Part shown: positions 59,938 to 64,000 of the stretch, in pieces
How the letters are laid out: the number at the start of each line of letters is the position of its first letter
Position numbering within the stretch: the stretch's first letter is position 1
DNA from: Amycolatopsis orientalis DSM 40040 = KCTC 9412
GTDB lineage: Bacteria; Actinomycetota; Actinomycetes; Mycobacteriales; Pseudonocardiaceae
NCBI RefSeq assembly: GCF_000478275.1
Contig: NZ_ASJB01000086.1
Location: 22,931-86,930, forward strand
Direction: 5' to 3'
DNA length: 64,000 nucleotides
Made by a program: the position numbers and the translations under genes
The notes under the pieces: generated by a model
Databases searched by the model: none
Told to the model about the DNA's origin: nothing
Seen by the model: the letters and a program-made list of their open reading frames with translations, nothing else

Positions 59938-60390
59938 GTGTCACTGGCCGACGACGCCGTGGAGGCACGCGCTCAGGGCTGGCGGACCCTCGCCGCACTG
60001 CACGCGCGGATCGAGGACGCGCTGGAGCGCGAGCTGGCGCGGAAGCACGAACTGTCCGTCAGCGAGTACACCGTGCTGGACGTGCTCGCCCGGCAGGACG
60101 GTTTCCACCTGCGGATGAACCAGCTGTCGAATGCCGTCGTGCTCAGCCAGTCGGCGACGACGCGGCTGGTCACGCGGCTGGAGGGACGGGGGCTGCTGCA
60201 GCGGTACCTGTGCCCGACCGACCGGCGGGGGATCTACACCGAGGTCACGCCGTCCGGGCAGGAACTGCTCGCGGCCGCGCGGCCGACGCACGACGCTGTC
60301 CTCACCGAGGCGTTGTCCGCCGCCGAGGAACTCCCCGAACTCGCTCCTTTGGTCGCCGCACTGGGAAAACTCACCTTCGCCCGCTCCTGA
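59938..60390 (+). CDS. MarR-family transcriptional regulator
   Basis: The 150-residue winged-helix regulator has LARKHELSVSEYTVLDVLAR, the recognition helix LSNAVVLSQSATTRLVTRLE and the wing GLLQRYLCPTDRRGIYTEVT. A cysteine in the wing (LCPTD) could be redox active. MarR dimers usually repress adjacent export or detoxification genes. The divergent MFS plus aldo/keto reductase operon is the obvious target. GTG 59938 has GAGG about 6 nt upstream. Confidence 0.95.
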   Translation: MSLADDAVEARAQGWRTLAALHARIEDALERELARKHELSVSEYTVLDVLARQDGFHLRMNQLSNAVVLSQSATTRLVTRLEGRGLLQRYLCPTDRRGIYTEVTPSGQELLAAARPTHDAVLTEALSAAEELPELAPLVAALGKLTFARS

Positions 60391-60429
60391 CCCTCCCGCG
60401 GAACGTGCTGGGGCTGGCAAGGTGAGGGG

Positions 60430-61887
60430 GTGGACGATCTTCTGTTGCGCCGGGTCCGGGTCGGCTTGGCGGGTTCCCTGTCGGATGTGCTGATCAAGGG
60501 CGGCCGGATCGCGGCCATCGAGGGGCCGGGGCACGCGGGTGAGGCGTCGGAGACCCTGGACGGGCACGGCGGCACGCTGCTGCCCGGCCTCGTCGACGCG
60601 CACGCGCACACCGCGCAATGGTCGGCGGTGCGCCGCCGGATCCCGCTGGGGGAGGCGCGTTCCGCCGCGCACACGGTCGATCTCGTCCTCGCCCATCTGC
60701 TGGCGAACCCCGCGCCGCCCGGCGAACTCGTCCTCGGCGCCGGGTTCCGCGACGGCCTCTGGCCCGACGCGCCGCACAAGGACCTGCTCCAGAAGGCACT
60801 GCCGGGGCATCCCGTCGCCCTCTTCAGCGCCGACCTCCACACGCTGTGGCTCAGCCCGGCCGCGCTGAAGCTCATCGGCCGCGAGCATCCGACCGGGGTG
60901 CTGCTGGAGAACGACTGCATGAGTGCGACGGCCGACCTCCCCATCGCCCCCGACGACGTCATCGACGGCTGGGTCGCCGACGCACTCGACGCGGCGGCCG
61001 CCCGCGGCGTCACCAAGATCGTCGACTACGAGTACACCGACACGGTCACCGACTGGCGGCGACGGCTGGCGCGGAAACCCTTGCCGGTGCGGGTTTCCTG
61101 CGTGATCGCGAAGTACCTGCTCGATACCGCCGTCGAGCGCGGCCACCGCACCGGCGACGTCCTCGAAGACACCGGAGGGCTGCTGACGGTCGGCCCGTTC
61201 AAGCTGTTCGTCGACGGCTCGCTGAACACGCGCACCGCGTACTGCGTGGGACACTACGCCGGAACCGACTCCCACGGGCTGCTCGAACTGCCACCCGAGG
61301 AGCTGGAACCGTTGATGCGCAAGGCTTCCGAGCACGGCCTCTCACCCGCGGTGCACGCGATCGGCGACCACGCCAACAAGATCGCGCTCGACGCCTTCGC
61401 ACACGTCGGCTGCGCGGGCCGGATCGAGCACGCGCAGTTGCTCCGGCCCGAGGACGTCGTGCGCTTCGCCGAACTGGGCGTCGTGGCGAGCGTGCAACCC
61501 GCCCACCAGCCGGACGACCGCGACGTCGCCGACCGGCACTGGCACGGCTGGACCGAACGCGCCTTCCCCTACGGCGCCCTGCACCGCGCCGGGGTGAAAC
61601 TGGAGTTCGGCTCGGACGCCCCGGTCGCGCCGCTGGACCCGTGGGACGCGATCGCCTCCGCGGTCAGCCGCACCGACGACGACCGCCCGCCGTGGCATCC
61701 CGAGCAGGCCATGCCGCTGGAGGCCTCGCTCGCGGCGGCGTCCGGCGGCAGGTCCTCGGTGGCCGTCGGGGACGTCGCGGATCTGGTCGTCACGGCGGTG
61801 GACCCGTCGCGGCTCACCCCCGCCGGGCTGCGCGACATCCCCATCACCGCCACCGTGATGAACGGCAGGGTCACCTACGCGTCTTGA
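60430..61887 (+). CDS. Amidohydrolase, YtcJ-like family
   Basis: This 485-residue metal-dependent amidohydrolase has the HxH motif VDAHAHTAQW, lysine/aspartate metal region GPFKLFVDGSLNTRTA, later histidines in AVHAIGDHANKIAL and RIEHAQLL, and the last aspartate in EFGSDAPVAPLDPW. YtcJ-type enzymes hydrolyse undefined amides or imines. It starts at GTG 60430, 39 bp after the marR stop on the same strand. No signal peptide. Confidence 0.92.
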   Translation: MDDLLLRRVRVGLAGSLSDVLIKGGRIAAIEGPGHAGEASETLDGHGGTLLPGLVDAHAHTAQWSAVRRRIPLGEARSAAHTVDLVLAHLLANPAPPGELVLGAGFRDGLWPDAPHKDLLQKALPGHPVALFSADLHTLWLSPAALKLIGREHPTGVLLENDCMSATADLPIAPDDVIDGWVADALDAAAARGVTKIVDYEYTDTVTDWRRRLARKPLPVRVSCVIAKYLLDTAVERGHRTGDVLEDTGGLLTVGPFKLFVDGSLNTRTAYCVGHYAGTDSHGLLELPPEELEPLMRKASEHGLSPAVHAIGDHANKIALDAFAHVGCAGRIEHAQLLRPEDVVRFAELGVVASVQPAHQPDDRDVADRHWHGWTERAFPYGALHRAGVKLEFGSDAPVAPLDPWDAIASAVSRTDDDRPPWHPEQAMPLEASLAAASGGRSSVAVGDVADLVVTAVDPSRLTPAGLRDIPITATVMNGRVTYAS

Positions 61888-61926
61888 GTCTTTCCTTGCC
61901 GGCCCGCAACGCCTTAATGGAAAGGC

Positions 61927-62331
61927 ATGGATCACCGCCTCCTCGACCGGATCCGCGACCTCCACGGTTCACTCGGTACCGACCTCGTCTGCATCACCCG
62001 GATGGTCGAAGACGACACGCCGCGCGCCGACCTGCTCCGTGATCTCGGGGAACGGCTCACCGAACTCGGTGCGGCCCTGCTCCGCCGCTCGGACGACGTC
62101 GACGCCGACGTGCTCGCGAAACTGCCCGAGGACGGCTGGCTGCCGGAATCGGGGACGCGTCACCGGGCGCTGGCCATGGCGCACAACGTCGGCGCGCGGC
62201 CACTGCGGTGCGGGCGTATCTATCTCGCCCTGTGCGGCGCGCCGTGCTTTCCCTTCTACGGCAGGGACCTGGCCGGCCGGACCACGCGCCACGAACGATG
62301 CCGGACCTGCCGAGACCGCCTGTTCCGGTGA
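61927..62331 (+). CDS. Hypothetical protein with C-terminal cysteine cluster
   Basis: The 134-residue protein is not recognised. The first 70 residues are helical and charged (LLRDLGERLTELGAALLRRS). The last 45 hold six cysteines, five of them in CGAPCFPF...ERCRTCRD, which looks like a small zinc site. ATG 61927 follows GGAAAGG. It is 39 bp from the amidohydrolase and may be cotranscribed with it. Confidence 0.72.
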   Translation: MDHRLLDRIRDLHGSLGTDLVCITRMVEDDTPRADLLRDLGERLTELGAALLRRSDDVDADVLAKLPEDGWLPESGTRHRALAMAHNVGARPLRCGRIYLALCGAPCFPFYGRDLAGRTTRHERCRTCRDRLFR

Positions 62332-62390
62332 CGGCGGCTGCGCCCGGCGGCGGGGTGCGGCAGGGTGAGGTGATCGTGGAAGGAGCGCCC

Positions 62391-62855
62391 ATGACCACCG
62401 AGAAGCTGTTCCGGATCGCCATCGCCCTGAAAGGACTCGATGGTGCGTTGCAGCTGGTGGGCGGACTCGTGCTCATGCTCGTCCCGTCCTCGGTCGTCAC
62501 CGGTTTCGCGCACGCCGTGGTCACCCGCGACCTGCTCGGCGACCCCGAGGGGACGCTGGCCCGGCACCTCGAACTCGCCGCCGGTCACTTCGTCGAAGGC
62601 CGGACGTTCGCCGTCGGGTACCTCGTCGCGCACGGACTCATCAAGCTCGGCCTGGTCTGGGCGCTGGCCCGCAAGGTGATGCGCGCCTACCCCGTCGCCG
62701 CCGTCGTACTCTCGGCGTTCGTGGTCTACGAGGTCATCCGCGCGATCCACACGCACTCGCTCGCGCTGCCGTTCTTCGCCGCCCTCGACGTCGTGATCGT
62801 CGTACTGGTGCTGCGCGAATACCGGCAGCTCAAACGGGATCGCGTCGCGGCCTGA
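62391..62855 (+). CDS. DUF2127 membrane protein
   Basis: This 154-residue membrane protein has four likely helices: GALQLVGGLVLMLVPSSVVT, GYLVAHGLIKLGLVWALA, AYPVAAVVLSAFVVYEVI and FFAALDVVIVVLVLREY. The pattern fits DUF2127, a family of unknown function. ATG 62391 follows GGAAGGAG. It converges on a PP2C gene. Confidence 0.88.
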   Translation: MTTEKLFRIAIALKGLDGALQLVGGLVLMLVPSSVVTGFAHAVVTRDLLGDPEGTLARHLELAAGHFVEGRTFAVGYLVAHGLIKLGLVWALARKVMRAYPVAAVVLSAFVVYEVIRAIHTHSLALPFFAALDVVIVVLVLREYRQLKRDRVAA

Positions 62856-62864
62856 CCGCCCGGT

Positions 62865-63563
62865 TCAGGCCGCGACGCGAAATTTCTCGGTGGTGAGATC
62901 CGCGCCCGGCGGATCCACCACGATCACGGTGGCGTTGTCGGAGCCACCGAGCGAAATCGCCGTCCGCACCAGCTCGGTGGCCGCCCTGTCCGGCATCCCG
63001 AGGATGTCGAGCATGGTCGGCCCGCTGAGCGTCTTGTGCACGCCGTCACTGGTGAGCAGAAGCCCGCCGGTCGTGACGGTGGCCGTGCCGATCTCGTGGT
63101 CACCGGCCGTGCGGACGCTGGTGGTGACGACGTGTTCCATCCGCGGTGTCACGGGCTGTTCGTGGTCGCGGAAGTACTGCGCGAGCGTATGGTCTTTCGT
63201 CACTTGCCGCACGGTGTACCCGTCCCAAGCGTACGCCCGGGCGTCCCCGACCCAGGCGATGCCATACCCCTCGTCGGTGCGCATCGCCACGACGAGGACG
63301 CAGTCACCCGTCCCGCCGAACCCGAGTACAGCGCGCTGAGCAGCCAAGACAGCCGCGACAGCGCCGTGGCCGACCGGTGTCCGGACCGCCGCCGAAACCG
63401 CCGTCCGCGCCGCGAAAGCCGCGTTCGGGTGATCTCCGACTCCATCGGCCAGCGCGAACACGATGCCGCCGCCGCCCGCCGCCGCGTACGCCCCGACGGC
63501 GTCCGCGTTGTGCTCGCGCGGTCCCTGCGCGCTCGCCGTGTGCCAGTGTGGAAGCTCCCTCAT
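62865..63563 (-). CDS. PP2C-type Ser/Thr phosphatase
   Basis: The 232-residue soluble PP2C-fold protein has EHNADAVGAY, FALADGVGDHPNAAFAART (in place of the usual DGMGGH), IAWVGDARAYAW, LLLTSDGVHKTL and the terminal metal-binding SDNATVIVVD. It likely removes phosphate from Ser/Thr in bacterial kinase signalling, perhaps opposing the kinase at 52217-53527 (inference). ATG 63563 has GGAG 6 nt upstream; the longer frame is rejected. Confidence 0.9.
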   Translation of the reverse strand: MRELPHWHTASAQGPREHNADAVGAYAAAGGGGIVFALADGVGDHPNAAFAARTAVSAAVRTPVGHGAVAAVLAAQRAVLGFGGTGDCVLVVAMRTDEGYGIAWVGDARAYAWDGYTVRQVTKDHTLAQYFRDHEQPVTPRMEHVVTTSVRTAGDHEIGTATVTTGGLLLTSDGVHKTLSGPTMLDILGMPDRAATELVRTAISLGGSDNATVIVVDPPGADLTTEKFRVAA

Positions 63564-63937
63564 GGTCTTCTCCTCACCGCCGGGTGATTCTTTCCCCACT
63601 TCCAGAATCCGCTTGTTTCCTGTGGGCCGCCTGAGGGTTCGCTGTCGATTGGCTGGTGAGCTTCGGGGGGCGTGAGGCGCAGGGGTCTGTCGCCGTTGTG
63701 GCGTGGCGGGCTCCTCGGATGGTGCGGGGTTAGTCGGCGCGGTGGAGGGTCAGGTAGAGGGGTGGGATGAACTCGGGTAGCTCGTCGGCTGCCGTGTGGA
63801 CTTCCCGGTCGCCGTGGTGGGCGAGTCGTCTGAGCCTCGAGCATCTGCGGCGGGTCTGTGACGGTGTTGTCTGTCGGTGGGCATGCCGAGGGGCCCGTCG
63901 CCGGTGTGGCTGGCGGGCTCCTCGGGTGATGCAGTGG
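63564..63937. pseudogene. Gene-free stretch with remnant of a DUF222/HNH gene end
   Basis: No intact gene is visible. On the - strand a short open stretch ends ELPEFIPPLYLTLHRAD with a TAA at 63730-63732. It resembles the tail of the gene fragment at 63938-64000 (both end LHRA plus one residue). An imperfect direct repeat of about 85 bp (near 63676-63760 and 63884-63968) covers both tails and their downstream DNA. It looks like duplication debris of a REP13E12-type repeat gene. Confidence 0.45.
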
Positions 63938-64000
63938 CTAGGCGGCGCGGTGGAGGGTGTTGCGCCGGGTTCTTCGGAGCGGGTCCAGATACTGGGGCGG
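63938..64000 (-). CDS. C-terminal end of a DUF222/HNH endonuclease-signature protein (partial)
   Basis: The last 20 codons of a - strand gene run off the window. They read PPQYLDPLRRTRRNTLHRAA and a TAG at 63938-63940. The pattern PPxxLDPxxxxRRNTLH is the usual end of actinobacterial DUF222 proteins with C-terminal HNH domains (13E12 repeat family). Too short for more. Confidence 0.55.
   Translation of the reverse strand, partial: PPQYLDPLRRTRRNTLHRAA

Overview
The window looks like chromosome from a high-GC actinomycete of the order Pseudonocardiales, most likely Amycolatopsis or a close relative (inference). Support comes from the strong G/C third-position bias, the many GTG starts, F420- and mycothiol-type enzymes, TTGTCCACA DnaA boxes, and gene content and order that resemble the Mycobacterium tuberculosis block Rv2464c-Rv2478c (recalled from general knowledge, not aligned here).

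Layout. 1-3.0 kb: the end of a sensor histidine kinase, a histidine phosphatase and a CopD-CtaG copper/cytochrome oxidase assembly fusion. 3.1-31 kb: a conserved housekeeping block. It runs ssb paralogue, ettA, a large Pro-rich TPR-like protein, NAD-glutamate dehydrogenase, thioesterase and a conserved hypothetical; then DUF305/LVIVD secreted proteins, GH13 alpha-glucosidase, truncated haemoglobin O, MscS channel, HNH nuclease, DUF5130, pepN, a mycothiol-type DsbA-like reductase, an MBL hydrolase, a ComB-like phosphatase, rpiB and nei. Inside this block at 21.2-21.5 kb lies an orphan gene for a 117-residue protein made almost wholly of 14 GTRVTx hexapeptides. It has a strong ribosome-binding site and no recognisable partner gene, and is the most novel-looking object here. 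30.2-31.5 kb: an F420-type oxidoreductase and an NTF2-fold protein behind a site that fits the mycobacterial KstR steroid-repressor consensus. 31.7-36.3 kb: secreted GH27 alpha-galactosidase, M48 protease, ECF sigma factor. 36.4-42.5 kb: a sulfonate-type operon (binding protein, ATPase, permease, FMN monooxygenase, TauD dioxygenase) whose genes are chained by short start-stop overlaps, with a ROK regulator upstream. 43.1-43.3 kb: tRNA-Pro and tRNA-Gly. 43.4-49.9 kb: a 1569-residue poly-HAMP hybrid histidine kinase divergent from a SpoIIE-type phosphatase. 49.9-63.6 kb: topoisomerase IB, PfpI/DJ-1, Ser/Thr kinase, Methyltransf_19 methyltransferase, a second M48 protease, an MFS/aldo-keto reductase pair divergent from a MarR regulator, an amidohydrolase, small hypotheticals and a PP2C phosphatase. 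The window ends in debris and a partial gene of the DUF222/HNH (REP13E12-like) family.

A second theme is a set of long, nearly perfect palindromes placed at gene ends. They fall into four sequence families, each present at least twice. Four family members and a small fifth palindrome are packed into 343 bp between nei and the next gene. They probably act as bidirectional terminators, but the conservation of sequence between copies suggests mobile or repetitive elements.
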